Shown in pieces: positions 21,229-31,589 of a stretch of DNA of 64,000 nucleotides. Source of the DNA: Mesotaenium endlicherianum. Its lineage: Eukaryota > Streptophyta > Zygnematophyceae > Zygnematales > Mesotaeniaceae. Made by a program: the position numbers and the translations under genes. Below the pieces are notes generated by a model, which was given only the letters and a program-made list of their open reading frames with translations, was not told the DNA's origin and searched no databases. Where the stretch lies: contig WELA01001907.1 in NCBI GenBank assembly GCA_009602735.1, positions 171,159 to 235,158 of the forward strand, in the 5' to 3' direction. The stretch's first letter is position 1. Every line of letters starts with the position of its first letter.

Positions 21229-22467
21229 TCAATCGATGGTAGGCAATTCAACGACAAAGTCGAGGCTTATGCTTTCCCAAGGAGCACCCGCAAGTTCTAA
21301 TGGTTGCAACTTCCCAGCGGGCAACGTATTGCTCGGCTTATTCCTCTGACATGTTGCGCAGTTGATGATGTACTCGGCAATATCAACCTTAAGGGACGGC
21401 CAAATGTACCCTCGGCGCAAAGAGTGTGTGGTTTTGGTAATTCCATGATGACCAAAGTAAGGAGAGTCATGCGCCTCGCGTAGGAGCTCATGTCTTACTC
21501 GGCCTTCTGGGACAGCAATGCGCCCATTGTGCCACCAAAAACCGTCCTCAAACGTATAGTCTGAGTGTCCTTTCCTTTTGTCCATTCTGTCCATCGTCAC
21601 GGCTACACCGCTCAAGTCAGATCCCTGGAGATCTAGGAAAAACGGATCTTTGAGATAGCCCTCTTGAAATAGTTGATGCAGGTCAAGTACTTCAGAAGTT
21701 TGCACGCTATCCAAATCGGGTTGGCCCGCATCACCAGGCCAGGCAACGCCAGTCGTCTGGGGGGGTACAGCAGAATCAAGGGTGGCCGCCCTCGAAACCT
21801 GACCATTTCGTCCTTGCAAACTAGCAACAGTCCCCAACATCAAGTGGTGGAGGGGAATTCGACTTAATGGGTCCGCAACATTATTGCGACCAGGGCGATA
21901 CGCCCAGTTAAAGTGGAATCGTTGCAAGAACTCAGACCATCTCGTCTGGCGCCTCGATAGCGTTGGCTGTATTTGAAAAAAGGTATTTGGACAGTGGTCC
22001 GTGACCACGGTCAAACCCTTGCAGCCTTCCAAATAACATCGCCAAGTTTTTAAAGCATATATGACTGCCCAGAGCTCCTGCTCTGTCGTTGAGTAATTTT
22101 GTTCGGCAGGTGTCAACTTTCGACTCTCAAAACATATAGGCTTGCCCGCCTGCAGCAGGATAGCCCCTACTCCAACACCAGACGCATCGGCGACTACCTC
22201 GTAAGGCAAGTCGGGATCGGCTAATGAGAGAAGTGGCGCATTAGTGAGTGCATACTTAATGCGCTCGAACGCAATCTGCGTAGTCTCATTCCAAATGAAA
22301 AGTCTATCTTTCCTTGTCAGAGCAGTGAGTGGCGCGGCCATCACTGAGTAACCTTGCATTAACTTACGAAAGTAGTTTGCAAACCCAAGGAATGAACGAA
22401 CAGTATGCACATCTGTCGGGACAGGCCAATTTGCGACACACGCAATCTTGGCTGGGTTAGGGCGCAC
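21229..22467 (-). pseudogene. Element D RNase H and integrase zinc-binding domain
   Basis: A 412-residue open block: RT thumb ([36 protein letters not shown]), RNase H (EVVADASGVGVGAILLQAGK, TTEQELWAVIYALKTWRCYL, VVTDHCPN) ending DPLSRIPL, a spacer of about 90 residues, then the His2Cys2 domain (REAHDSPYFGHHGI ... CATC) and the start of the core. Catalytic residues are retained. Its 5' join to RT is broken by a frameshift near 22480 in an AT repeat. Confidence 0.88.
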
Positions 22468-24202
22468 CCCTTTCGAACCCTATATATATGTTGAGGTACA
22501 AAAGTTCATCCTTTAGGAAGGAACATTTCTTGAGCTTAGCATACAGCTCTTGCTCACGAAGGATTTGCAACACCAACTTGAGGTGCTTGTAATGCTCGTC
22601 CCTGTTCTTTGAATAGACGAGGATATCGTCGAGGTAAACCTGGACGAATTTTCCCAAGTAAGGTCTAAACAAATCGTTCATCGTGCTTTGGAATGTCGCT
22701 GGTGCATTTGTCAGTCCAAAACTTAGGACTTTGTATTGGAAGTGTCCAATAGGCGTACGAAACGCTGTCTTTGGAACATCCTCTGGTGTGACTCGTATCT
22801 GATGATAGCCTTGGGCTAAATCGAGTGAGGAGAACACGTATGCCCCCTGCAGCGAATCAAACAAGTCATCAATGCGAGGCAACGAATAGCGGTTCTTGAC
22901 CGTTATGTTGTTCAGCGCACGATAATCAATGCACATCCTGAGCGTCCCATCTTTCTTTTGGACAAAGAGTATGGGGGCCCCAAATGGAGAAGAGCTCGGC
23001 TCAATCCATCCTTTCTCAAGCAAATCGCTAATTTGGGCTTTCATTTCGTTCATCTCCAACGGGCTGAGGCGATAAATTGGTCGCCAAGTTGGTAGAGCAT
23101 CAGGAACGAGAGGAATCGTATGTCCAATACCCCTATCAGGCGGGAGGCCAGGCGGTATTTCACTTGGAAACACTGACTTGTACTTTTGCAAAAGAGCAGA
23201 AAGTTCAGCTGTAAGTGTGTCTTCATGACCAGTCAAATCGAGTGTAGGCTCCTCCTTGGAGAGCGTAGTGACTGGGGAATCAGGTCGTAGTAATCCAAAG
23301 AAAACATTTTGACCTTTCTTTGCCAAACGTCTAGCTTGCTTTATGGACAATAGAAGAGTCTTGGAGGGACTTTCTAATTCCATATCGGGCTTTAGGGATT
23401 GAAGAGTGATCTTCCTTGTCGCTTTGCGTACAATGCATGTCTTTTGACTGAAGTCAAGCAATGCCCTTGTTTGCGTAAGCCAAGTTGTTCCCAAAATTGC
23501 ATCAATACCCTCGGGCAACTTAGTAACATAGAATTGTTCGTGGCCGATGTATGATTGCACTTTGAGCTGCAACTTTATCTTTCCGAGAGTACAAGCTAAG
23601 GAACCATCGCCAAGTCGAAGGTCCTTGTTCTTGAGTGTTGGAATCAACTTCATCCCTTGTGCAAAACGTGCACTAATGAAGCTCACTGACGCGCCTGAAT
23701 CAATGATGGTGAAGCATGACTTGCCTGAAACTTTCGCGTCAAACGTCATACTTAGCCCCAAAGAAGCATTATGCATCACTAGCAATGTCCTCGCCTTAAG
23801 AGGAATGTGGGAAATATGGAGGTCCTTTACCAGAATCCCATTTTGCATTGCCAATCCCGCGCGAAATTGAGTGAAAGGCTCATCGTACGCGCGTTGTTTT
23901 GCGAATGCAGCAACATAATTTGGTGCAAGGCACATGTGCGTTCTCCTTAAATGAGCCAAGTGTGCGTAACACTTTGCAAGGTTAGGATCATGCGGCTGAA
24001 AGTGCAAGAACATGGTATCATGGATGCACTCGAGTTCCAAGAAATCAGCAAAGCTCAACATTTGCATACTAATATATTCCGAACGAAATATATCAATATC
24101 GGGTATGCCAGAGAGAACAAGAATCTTGGGTGTATGCAAACATACACCTAGAATTTCTTGCTCACTAAGTAGTGTTGTCAATAGCTTAGAAGAAATTGGC
24201 AC
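22457..24202 (-). CDS. Element D protease and reverse transcriptase
   Basis: A 581-residue open frame. Residues about 1-160 are not recognised. About 165-185 is the protease active site ([18 protein letters not shown]), with a second strand [11 protein letters not shown] near 245. RT follows from about 390: [85 protein letters not shown] (catalytic Asp pair intact). The frame ends in an (AT)n tract near 22480 ([10 protein letters not shown]), where a slip has displaced the RNase H frame. No zinc knuckle or capsid region precedes the protease, so this element seems to lack gag. Confidence 0.88.
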   Translation of the reverse strand: MPISSKLLTTLLSEQEILGVCLHTPKILVLSGIPDIDIFRSEYISMQMLSFADFLELECIHDTMFLHFQPHDPNLAKCYAHLAHLRRTHMCLAPNYVAAFAKQRAYDEPFTQFRAGLAMQNGILVKDLHISHIPLKARTLLVMHNASLGLSMTFDAKVSGKSCFTIIDSGASVSFISARFAQGMKLIPTLKNKDLRLGDGSLACTLGKIKLQLKVQSYIGHEQFYVTKLPEGIDAILGTTWLTQTRALLDFSQKTCIVRKATRKITLQSLKPDMELESPSKTLLLSIKQARRLAKKGQNVFFGLLRPDSPVTTLSKEEPTLDLTGHEDTLTAELSALLQKYKSVFPSEIPPGLPPDRGIGHTIPLVPDALPTWRPIYRLSPLEMNEMKAQISDLLEKGWIEPSSSPFGAPILFVQKKDGTLRMCIDYRALNNITVKNRYSLPRIDDLFDSLQGAYVFSSLDLAQGYHQIRVTPEDVPKTAFRTPIGHFQYKVLSFGLTNAPATFQSTMNDLFRPYLGKFVQVYLDDILVYSKNRDEHYKHLKLVLQILREQELYAKLKKCSFLKDELLYLNIYIGFERGAP

Positions 24203-25165
24203 TTATCAAGTTAAATGCAATGTCAACCTTGACATGATTTGAGTGAGCGTTGTGATAAGCAGGGCGGTGTTCTTATCGCTTTCAAGCTCAAATCCATGTG
24301 AGAGGGGTGAGTCACAAATGGACAAGATACAATAGATGCAAAAGCATCGTGCCAAAGCAATAGAGAAAGGGAAACAATACACAAACTCAAATGAGCAACA
24401 AAATCAACCTAATGTCAAAGAAATATGTCAAATCTGGTCAAAACGTGACCAAATATGGACGGCAATGTTCTGAATCCAGAAATTATGCGCGAGTCAATTC
24501 TCGTAGAATGACAACAAGTGCGACAATGTCATGGAAAAGACCCGTGGGCAAAATTCCCTTGTGTATATCAAAACACGCGCATAGCATCCAAGAACACAAG
24601 GTGGGTGGGATGGGTGGGGATGAGAAAGAAAGTCCCCTATGGACCCCTTTTGTGTGCAACGGTGCAAATAGGCACCCTTCACCACAAAAGTCGAAATCGT
24701 CTGAAAAAGAAACAAGCGGCGTAGTTAGCAACGGCAAAAAAAGGGTTCAACGGAAAAAAAATCCGACAGCGCCTAGTTGGACTAAGGGACCGTTGAGGTT
24801 GTCGTCGTGGCCAGCGGCAAGAGCGGCAGCAGCGCAGTTGCACCAACAACTGTTGCGTCGGCGCCGGCGTAAGGATTATTCTGAAAATCCTAGGAAATGC
24901 CGGAAAATGGAGAAAAAATTTCCCGTCAAAAGTGGCTACGATAAGCGACCGTAGGTTCAGAGTAGAACTGGGATGTGTGACCGTCCAGTACGAAGAATTG
25001 CCCCAAACAGATTTCTACGATAAGCGACCGTAGCCCAGGGCAGTACTGGAATGGGTGACCTTCCCAATACGAAAAATGGCCCCAAATATATTTTCCCTAT
25101 AATATATTTTAGCCACTAAAAAAAATAAAATTCCTTGGAGAAATCGAGATCGGCTCCGATACTGT
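24203..25165 (-). other. Element D leader without a gag gene
   Basis: Between the 5' LTR and the protease frame there is no open frame with capsid or zinc-knuckle features on the minus strand. The PBS region is damaged: the LTR is followed by GTATCGGAGCC, lacking the TGG start of the usual PBS. The plus-strand frame 24391-24954 has no recognisable domain. The segment holds the 5S-like repeats at 24936-25093. Confidence 0.65.
24936..25093 (+). repeat. Two tandem 79-bp repeats resembling the 3' half of 5S rRNA
   Basis: The copies start at 24936 and 25015 with CTACGATAAGCGACCGTAG. Copy 2 contains CAGTACTGGAATGGGTGACC, and copy 1 contains GAACTGGGATGTGTGACC. These resemble the conserved plant 5S rRNA stretch GTACTAGGATGGGTGACC, which includes internal promoter box C. 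Over the 24 bases ending in GACC, copy 2 differs from my recollection of plant 5S rRNA at about four positions with no gap. AAGCG lies the same distance upstream as in 5S rRNA. Antisense to element D. Similarity is judged by eye. Confidence 0.6.
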
Positions 25166-26108
25166 TGTTACGTTTCTGCTTTTCGAGAGGATCTTTCCTC
25201 GGTATTCAAGGAATATTTAATTCAAGTGGAAGGAAAATCTGTATAATTGTGCAAATCGACGAATACTCGAAAGAGCGAAAATGTAAACTAACGTAGAATG
25301 TGTGCTTGTGAGAGTTGCACTCACAATGACTCTACAGGTATTTATACCTGCACAACATGAGGCACTGGAGTGCTTCGAGTCACCACCTAGGGCACTGGTT
25401 CATGTTCAACGAAAACGGTCGAAGGGACGTGTCCCATTCGGCCGAATGCTCGAAACGCGCCGTTTGGCGGTTTGGAGACTTTTCAATGGTTTTCAGAAAA
25501 CCGGTTCGCGCCAAACGGGCGTTTTCGCGTTCTCGCAACTTTTCGAAAAGTCGCGATTGTTCGCGGAGTCGCGTGCAAATCATTACGTCATGACCCCGGA
25601 GTTACGAATAACTACTTGGCCAATTGGTTTAGGTGTGAACGTTTCAAACGACAAGTTGCGGGTTAGAATCCGCGTCGATGCAAAGCCTCTATGCATATTT
25701 CGTTTTGTTTGTCTTTAAGACGGTTTGTTCGTATCTTGATACGACGGTTTGTTTGTATTAACGACTGGTCGTAAATTCGAAATCTGTGATTGTGCATTGT
25801 CCAAAAAATGACAATCAAATCAACTTAATCAATCAATGGTTTAATAAGTGATCATCTCATAATTAATCAAAGTAACTTTATGAATAATTATGTTGTACTT
25901 TTGCGAAGTAGTCGAGTTACGTTACGACGCTTTTTGCAATAGTATCTCGGTCGTTTCGCCAATCGACCAGGAATTAATCGGCACACACGTGAGGCGAATA
26001 ATTGAATATGATGCAATCATTTATCAAATAATATGATAAATAGTATAACGTACTTTAGGTAATTGGGAAAACGTCCCAAATACGCCTAAAATAGCTCGGA
26101 TCGTTACA
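25166..26108 (-). repeat. Element D 5' LTR
   Basis: 943 bp, partner of 19035-19967. It has a short extra stretch (GAATAATT, near 25882) and a few substitutions. Its outer end abuts the ACTGT duplication and the remnant of the C LTR. Confidence 0.92.
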
Positions 26109-26110
26109 AC

Positions 26111-26175
26111 TGTAGTGAAACAGATAGATAAAGTATTCTATTTTACTAAATACTTCATCTATCTGTTTCACTACA
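26111..26175. repeat. Element C 5' LTR reduced to a 65-bp hairpin
   Basis: Arms 26111-26137 and 26149-26175 are 27-bp inverted repeats with one mismatch around an 11-base loop. The arms carry the TGTAGT.../...ACTACA ends of the C LTR. The plus strand agrees with the left end of the 3' LTR for about 25 bp. Its reverse complement agrees with the same end for about 49 bp, including the loop. The outer edge meets the target duplication (TCCTG) and B gag exactly. Confidence 0.85.
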
Positions 26176-26328
26176 TCCTGCATTGTGCAACGTTTCCAAG
26201 CAGGTACAGGGTCCAAAGATGCGACTTTCGTCCTGCCCTTTTACAATGTTATCATTGTCCTCACCCTCCATTTCCCAAGACTTGCTAGTTTGAGACCTAG
26301 TCCATACCATACACGACTTCTGTGAGAA
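26176..26328 (-). pseudogene. Element B gag, N-terminal piece
   Basis: Reading MVWTRSQTSKSWEMEGEDND..., this matches the start of element E gag (MVRTRSQTSNSRDMENQDNE). It ends at the junction with element C; the rest of the gene resumes at 12837. The open frame continues a few codons into the hairpin by chance. It lies just downstream of the B primer-binding site (26331-26342). Confidence 0.85.
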
Positions 26329-26330
26329 CT

Positions 26331-26342
26331 GCTCCGATACCA
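26331..26342 (-). other. Element B primer-binding site
   Basis: The minus strand reads TGGTATCGGAGC directly after the LTR end TTTCAG. It is identical to the PBS of E and C, pointing to the same primer tRNA. Confidence 0.82.
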
Positions 26343-26343
26343 C

Positions 26344-27089
26344 TGAAATGAATCAATTTACCAATATGCGATTAACTATGAATACAGATCATTATATCAG
26401 CGAGTAATCTTTATGGTATTTTCTTTTAACTGGTTAAACAGCAAAAGACAAACGTACTAGCGGTGGACAATACTCGCAAGTCAAATGCAAGTAAACGAGC
26501 ATCAATAATGCAATCGATAAACTCGTACATAAGAAAGGCTAGAAGACAGTGCGTATCAAAGGCTTCTCGCCTTGGATTCAGATATCTCTCAGTAAGCTGT
26601 GCAAGAGAGTTGGACTCTTTTTTGAATGCCGAACTTGAGAGCAATACCTAGCATATGTACATCAAATGAGTTTACTGTTCAACGGCAAGTGCGATGGCAC
26701 CGCGTACCTGGGAGTTAACCATGTTGGTAGGACCTCGGCTAACCATATCCACAGCCATCTTCCATCATCCCAAATCGCCATCCACCTTAAGGGTGCCATC
26801 TGGCCACTCATCTAGCACACCACAGTCAGATGCATAGCTAGGCAGTTCGCTGCTGCCGAGTACGGCAGCCAGCTGACTGTCAAAGAATGTGTGCAAGCTG
26901 ACACAAGTCAACGGGCTGATCTAATGGACTTCAGCCTGCTGCTCTCGGCTGAGTGATTTGACTAAGTATTAAGAAACCAGCAGGCTTAAATACAGCAGAC
27001 TAAATATTAGCTAAAGTTCAACAGGCTAATTTATTTAACTATTATATATAAATGAATGTTATATCTATCCAATGCACTGATTCATTACA
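26344..27089 (-). repeat. Element B 5' LTR
   Basis: 746 bp, ends TGTAATGAAT/ATTCATTTCA, same family as the E LTRs. It contains the shared palindromic core at about 26703-26744 (CCTACCAACATGGTTAACTC in LTR sense). The outer flank ACATG (27090-27094) is one candidate half of B's target duplication; the other half is outside the window. Confidence 0.9.
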
Positions 27090-29098
27090 ACATGCCACTC
27101 TTTGCAGCAACATCGCTGGGGATGGTCGAGCAGGTTCCTATTTGCCAAAGACGGTTAACACAGGAGGCGGCAGGGCTTTCTACGACCCTCTTGGGCTACC
27201 CGTCATTGCTTTAGCGACTACTCATTGTCATTGCAGCTGTCCCCATCCCCACCTTCATTGCGCGCAGCGTCGGAGACTCCCACTCGCTCAGCACTGCATC
27301 GTGGGACAGCTTGGCTTGTGTCGGGTCCCTCGCGACTTACGCCTGGTCACGCTTACATCTAGTTGGCATTAAGCATCAAAGACGTTCCGCCACGCCGGTA
27401 ACCCGCCACCCCCGCTTTGTGAGGAGTCTACACAGGAGACAATCGTCAGAAGTTTCATGCGCAACTGGGAGCACTGCACTCCCAGTCCTCCTCCCCGCGC
27501 ACGACCGGCCTCACCCAATTTTGCACCTTCTTATGGCATGGTCACCACGCAAAACGGCATGAGCCGTCTCAAGGCTACTTTCTACGGTGGAGAGCCTAAC
27601 CTGCGCGTGCGGTTTGCCCTGGAGCAGCTGGCACAAAGTGCCACCCATCAGGCGATCCATTGAGAGACACATGGGGGCACGGCAAGAACGGGAGGCACTT
27701 GGTATACGTAGGGGCCAGTACCTCGCACAGCCTGTACCACTGTACATTATGTTAGAGGCCCAAGGTTGCTGGCAGGGCTACCACGATCTTGCCAACGTGG
27801 TGCGTCCTTCACCTATCCTTGGTCTCATACCAAGATTGACTCCCCAGGCCATTTTTTGAAGCGTACAGCGCCTTCTCCTCGCCCCTTATCAGCAAAGTGC
27901 TCCTTGTAACTTGCCGCCTACGCAAGCCCCTGGATCAATAGTCGTTGGATGACGTCCTCCTCGGCACCTATCTACACAAAGTAGCTTGACGAGTGCGGCA
28001 TCGTTCTTGTGGAGCTCTTCATTGGCATAGCTACAAGACTCCTTGCACCCTTCATGGAGACATCACAATTTGCCGATAAATTTACATGGACTCGTAGGCA
28101 CAGCAACTTGCAACTGGCTCGCAGGCAGATACCCCTTTGCCACGCTCACTTTTCCAACCTCTTTCTTGCTTGTGCAATGCACATACGGACTAGTATGTGG
28201 ACATCTATAACATCACAAGCGAGTATGTCATCGTTACTTAGGAGTGCGAAGGCTTCTCCATTGTTACCGGTAGGGAGGTGTCCTGAAAGACCCTCACACA
28301 GCGTTCTTCTGGCACCTCATTTGCGTCCTCAATCTTATATAGGACTGGCAACCGCCACATACATTGGCCTGGCTCTTGAAGGACGTGGCTGTTCGCAGCG
28401 ACCACCGCCAGCAGGCGCGGCAAGACTTCGATCCACGTCCGCCACGGCTACACTATCGACGCCATCTTGGAGGACCAGCAACCGGGGTAGCATGTGGCAT
28501 TGTTGCCGCACCCATTTCAAGCCCAGTGCAAGGTGGTCGACAAGGTTTGTGTTGCCCTTCTCACCTTTGTGAGTCGTTTTGACAACCAATCGTTTGTCAC
28601 CCGCTGAGCGTGGCATGGTCATTAGTTTCGCTACCAGTATGTACCAGTGAGCCCGCGCGGTGGTAATGGAGCGCGCGATGGGTTTCCACCTCACCTCACA
28701 CCGGTGAATGGCCTCACAAAGATCAACCGGGTCCAGCTCCTGAGACAGGCAATGGACGCCAACATCTTCACATGGATACCACAGCAGGCACCACTCTATG
28801 CCACTGCTCGTCACCCAAAGATACCTTGTCACTACGATGACACAAACAACAGGCCAGCTCGTGACGAGGACCACACCGCCCCTGCTCCCTACAGATTCCC
28901 TCCAGGTCTTTGACACCCTCAGCGCGCAACACCTCCTCCTAGTCCCAGTCCACAGCGCCCCTACAGCCCTGACTTTGGCTCTCATAGGGGGGGGGAAGCA
29001 AAAGAGAGGAGCCTTAGCGACCCTGAGAGATGGGTCTCTCTTTTTATTTTCTAGCCTCTAGAGTGGTGGCGGAGGGCAGCTTGCAGCAGGTGCCAAGG
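27090..29098. other. GC-rich unassigned region, probably 5' part of element F
   Basis: Many medium frames on both strands but none with a domain I recognise. Codon structure looks decayed. Its right end continues, after removal of the solo LTR at 29099-30248, into the plus-strand RT remnant at 30254. It may therefore be the gag region of element F. No zinc knuckle or protease motif was found, so this is inference. Confidence 0.4.
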
Positions 29099-30248
29099 TA
29101 TAATGAATGAGTTCATTACTTATTTAATTTATTGCATATATACATATATCATTAAATAAGTAATACGTCAACATACTCATATGTGCGAGTTCATCAAAAT
29201 AAATGTGTATCGATATTATGCGATTCCCCTTACTTTGTCAAAAGATCAGCAGCAAGACTTTTGTATAAGAGTATAGTTTGTTGAAATTATTTGTATATAT
29301 TTAAAGGACATAATATCAGTAGGTTGATAAGCTTGTGTAACAATAGTTAGTATACTTGGACTCAGTACGCTGAGGATAATTATTTGTAGATTAGCACATG
29401 TGACCGTAGTATATTGAAAGTCGGGTGGTTGACTGAGATTTGGTAAACCGATGTCGTACCAATGTGGTTAACTCCTGGGTAGGCGGAGCCGTCGTCAGTC
29501 AACTGAACAGGTAGGACTTCAATCAATTGACCAATTCATATGGTCGTTATACCTAGATCCGTGGGTCCCAACTTAACGGGTTTCTCACAAACCAGGTGGT
29601 CACTAGGTACATAGCAGGCTAGGATCTCGTGGTCCCTCATCTGGACTGTAGGCTTTAGAGTCGGATTTCTACTTGCAAGGCATGTGTGCACTTTTGGGTT
29701 CGTTATTATGACCTGCTTTCACGAAAGTTGACATGGCTTTTTTTTCTATGCTTCAAATGGAACAAACAAGGAATTTTCGAAATGATCTCGTTAAGACGTG
29801 CCTGTTGCCATTAAGTTTGCTCAATTAAAAGTAGTGCTGACAGAGTTATGCCCTTTGGCATTTTGGGGTCACATAGCGAACATATTCCATGGTTTTGCAC
29901 CTAAGTCAGTGGGATGTGTTTTGGCTATATTATGGTCAATTGAACGAGAGCGCCTTTGCTATTCAGTCCTCTGATGTTGTGTATGTGCTTATACATGCTT
30001 GTATGCCGGTAGGCAGGAGGCCATGAGTTTCTAAAGGAGAAGCTCTAATCCTCAAGCTTGCCTCTTTCTTATGCCTTGTGTTAGTGTGCAACTATGGCAC
30101 ACTATAATAAGTGAGTCAAGGGGTATAGATGAGTAAATGGAATTCAATATAAGGGCAAAATTTGCAGCCTGATTTACACGCTTCCACCTATCTTTGATGT
30201 TATATATTTAAATGAAATATATATCTTGAATAAGGAAGATTCATTTTA
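29099..30248 (+). repeat. Solo LTR (B/E-related), 1150 bp, in element F
   Basis: Flanked by perfect CAAGG duplications (29094-29098, 30249-30253). The ends read TATAATGAAT and ATTCATTTTA, matching the B/E ends TGTAATGAAT/ATTCATTTCA but with the canonical TG and CA both changed to TA. It carries the family core TACCAATGTGGTTAACTCC near 29457-29475. It is longer than the roughly 720-bp relatives. A perfect 14-bp hairpin lies at 29115-29128/29151-29164. Confidence 0.8.
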
Positions 30249-30253
30249 CAAGG

Positions 30254-30862
30254 AGAAGATGTCAGCAGCATGGTAGGTCTGGAGACGCCACCAGTGGCCC
30301 TTATATGAAAGCTGGGGGGAACGCTCATATAGTTGCAGGCTGTACAGGTGGCATCGATGTCAGATGCGAGGCGCGACGTCAACTTTTCTAGCAGCATGAA
30401 GGAGCTCAAAGTCTACGAGGGTGCCCCAATGAAGCTCCCTCTCATGATAGAGGATCCTAGCTTCAAGAAGAGATTTCGACTTAGTAATTTTGGGAACGGC
30501 TAGGTCGACGCGTGGACGGGTGAGCTCAAAGAAGGCAAGATTTATCAAGGATTCAACTTCTAATTGCACCGCCGCCAGTGTAATGCGAGTGAAGAAGGAC
30601 CTCTTGAGACAGTAGTTAGCGAAGAGGACGTGCGATGACTATTGTGCGCTGAACGAGGTCACCAAGCAAGACCGCTGCCGTATGCCTACAATTGACGAGA
30701 CCTTTGACGACGTGAGTACTGTACCTGGCTCTCCGATCTATATCTAAAACAAGGTTTCAACCAGATACCCATTGCAGAGTAGAAAAGGCACAAGACAGTG
30801 TCCAAAGGTACCTAAAGGCTCTACCAGTTGAAGACGATTTCTTTTGGCCTGAAGAACGCACC
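30254..30862 (+). pseudogene. Element F reverse transcriptase remnant, first half
   Basis: From about 30570 a decayed plus-strand RT is readable across frames: MRVKKD, DYCALNEVTKQDRCRMPTID, ETFDD, KVSTRYP, KGLYQLKTISFGLKNAP. These correspond to the gypsy RT sequence from the VRKKDGS-type strand through FGLxNAP. It stops at GCACC (30858-30862), where element G inserted, and resumes at 44235. The stretch 30254-30570 shows no recognisable domain. Confidence 0.7.
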
Positions 30863-31575
30863 TGTAAGGTTATGAAAGTGTAATTTGTTTCTTTGTAGTA
30901 TTTTATATGCATAGAGTGTGATTTAAGAAGTACTTTGGCCCTTATTTCAAGTCATTTGGACAAGTATTGAGATAGTTATGAATTTTGGAAGTTTTTAGTG
31001 AGTTTTTATTGTCACAGATTCTATTTAGTGACAAGGACAGGTCTAGTGACGAAAATTTTGGTTGGAGTCCAAGAAGTAGGACATTGAAACATGAGGGTTC
31101 CAAAAAGTACGTACAATTACGTAGAGTGCCAAAGTGATCGTGGAATTTCTAGAAACTCCGTGAGGAGTTAGTGAATTGTGTAGTAGAATATTATAGAGTG
31201 TGATTGTGTGCATGTGAGTGTGCTAGCTTGTCCAACTAGGCAAGGTTACCTACACGGAAGGAGCCATAGGAGAAGGTTCTCGAGGTTCTTTGCTAGAGAG
31301 GACACTTAGAGTTAAAGGATAAAATGGAAAGCACAAGGAAGTAGAGGGGGCTTATTCTAGTCTAACCTTCGTATCTTGTACACGACTTTTCTTAATAAAG
31401 TGAGTTCTTTTCCACTCCTCTCTCATGTAGCCCTCTAACTCTTGCAAGGGTGGCATACCACCAGGCCACTCCACCTTGTGTATGCAACTAGAAAAGTTCC
31501 TCGTGCACGCTTCCACTCGCGGGTGAGGGTGCGTGAGTGTGCATGGGCGCACTCCCCGCACCCTCTCCCCTTTCA
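30863..31575 (+). repeat. Element G 5' LTR
   Basis: 713 bp, starts TGTAAGGTTATG and ends CCCCTTTCA. The block around CAAGTATTGAGATAGTTATG is shared with family A LTRs (CAAGTATTGAGAGAGTTATG), showing common ancestry. Confidence 0.92.
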
Positions 31576-31589
31576 CATGGTATAGGAGC

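Larger units (their letters stand above)
19035..26108 (-). mobile_element. Ty3/gypsy element D nested at the LTR/PBS border of element C
   Basis: 7074-bp complete insertion flanked by perfect ACTGT duplications (19030-19034, 26109-26113). 3' LTR 19035-19967, polypurine tract AAGGGGGGAGGAG (about 19968-19980), integrase, RNase H, RT and protease, then a gag-less leader with 5S-like repeats, and 5' LTR 25166-26108. The two LTRs differ at only a small number of positions by eye, so it is among the younger insertions here. Removing it rejoins the C LTR end to the C PBS exactly. Confidence 0.93.
12838..26175 (-). mobile_element. Ty3/gypsy chromovirus element C, itself interrupted by element D
   Basis: Minus-strand element in the gag of B, between ACCTG (12833-12837) and TCCTG (26176-26180), a 5-bp target duplication with one change. 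Order from the left: 3' LTR 12838-13333, polypurine tract and 3' untranslated region to 14105, integrase with chromodomain, RNase H, RT, protease, gag, PBS 19016-19030. Element D sits at the PBS/LTR border (19035-26108). The 5' LTR beyond is reduced to a 65-bp hairpin (26111-26175). The coding region is only lightly damaged, by one stop and a few frameshifts. Confidence 0.88.
5008..27089 (-). mobile_element. Ty3/gypsy chromovirus-type element B, host of a nested cluster
   Basis: Host of the first nest, same family as element E at 35137-43820. Its own sequence is in four pieces on the minus strand: 5' LTR, PBS and gag start (27089-26176); gag, protease and first half of RT (12837-10058); rest of RT, RNase H and integrase (6756-5008). 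It is interrupted by element C (12838-26175), a piggyBac transposon (6757-10053) and element A (ending 5007). Alignment by eye to E confirms each junction. The chromodomain and 3' LTR lie beyond A, outside the window. Many stops and lost catalytic residues show it is long dead. Confidence 0.9.

Noticed and set aside
24391-24954. 187-codon plus-strand ORF in the D leader
   Set aside because: Low-complexity Ser/Lys/Arg composition, antisense to the element, no domain, and it overlaps the 5S-like repeat.
28009-28985. Long ORFs on both strands in the GC-rich region
   Set aside because: High GC lowers stop-codon frequency, the frames overlap in several phases and none shows a domain or consistent codon pattern.
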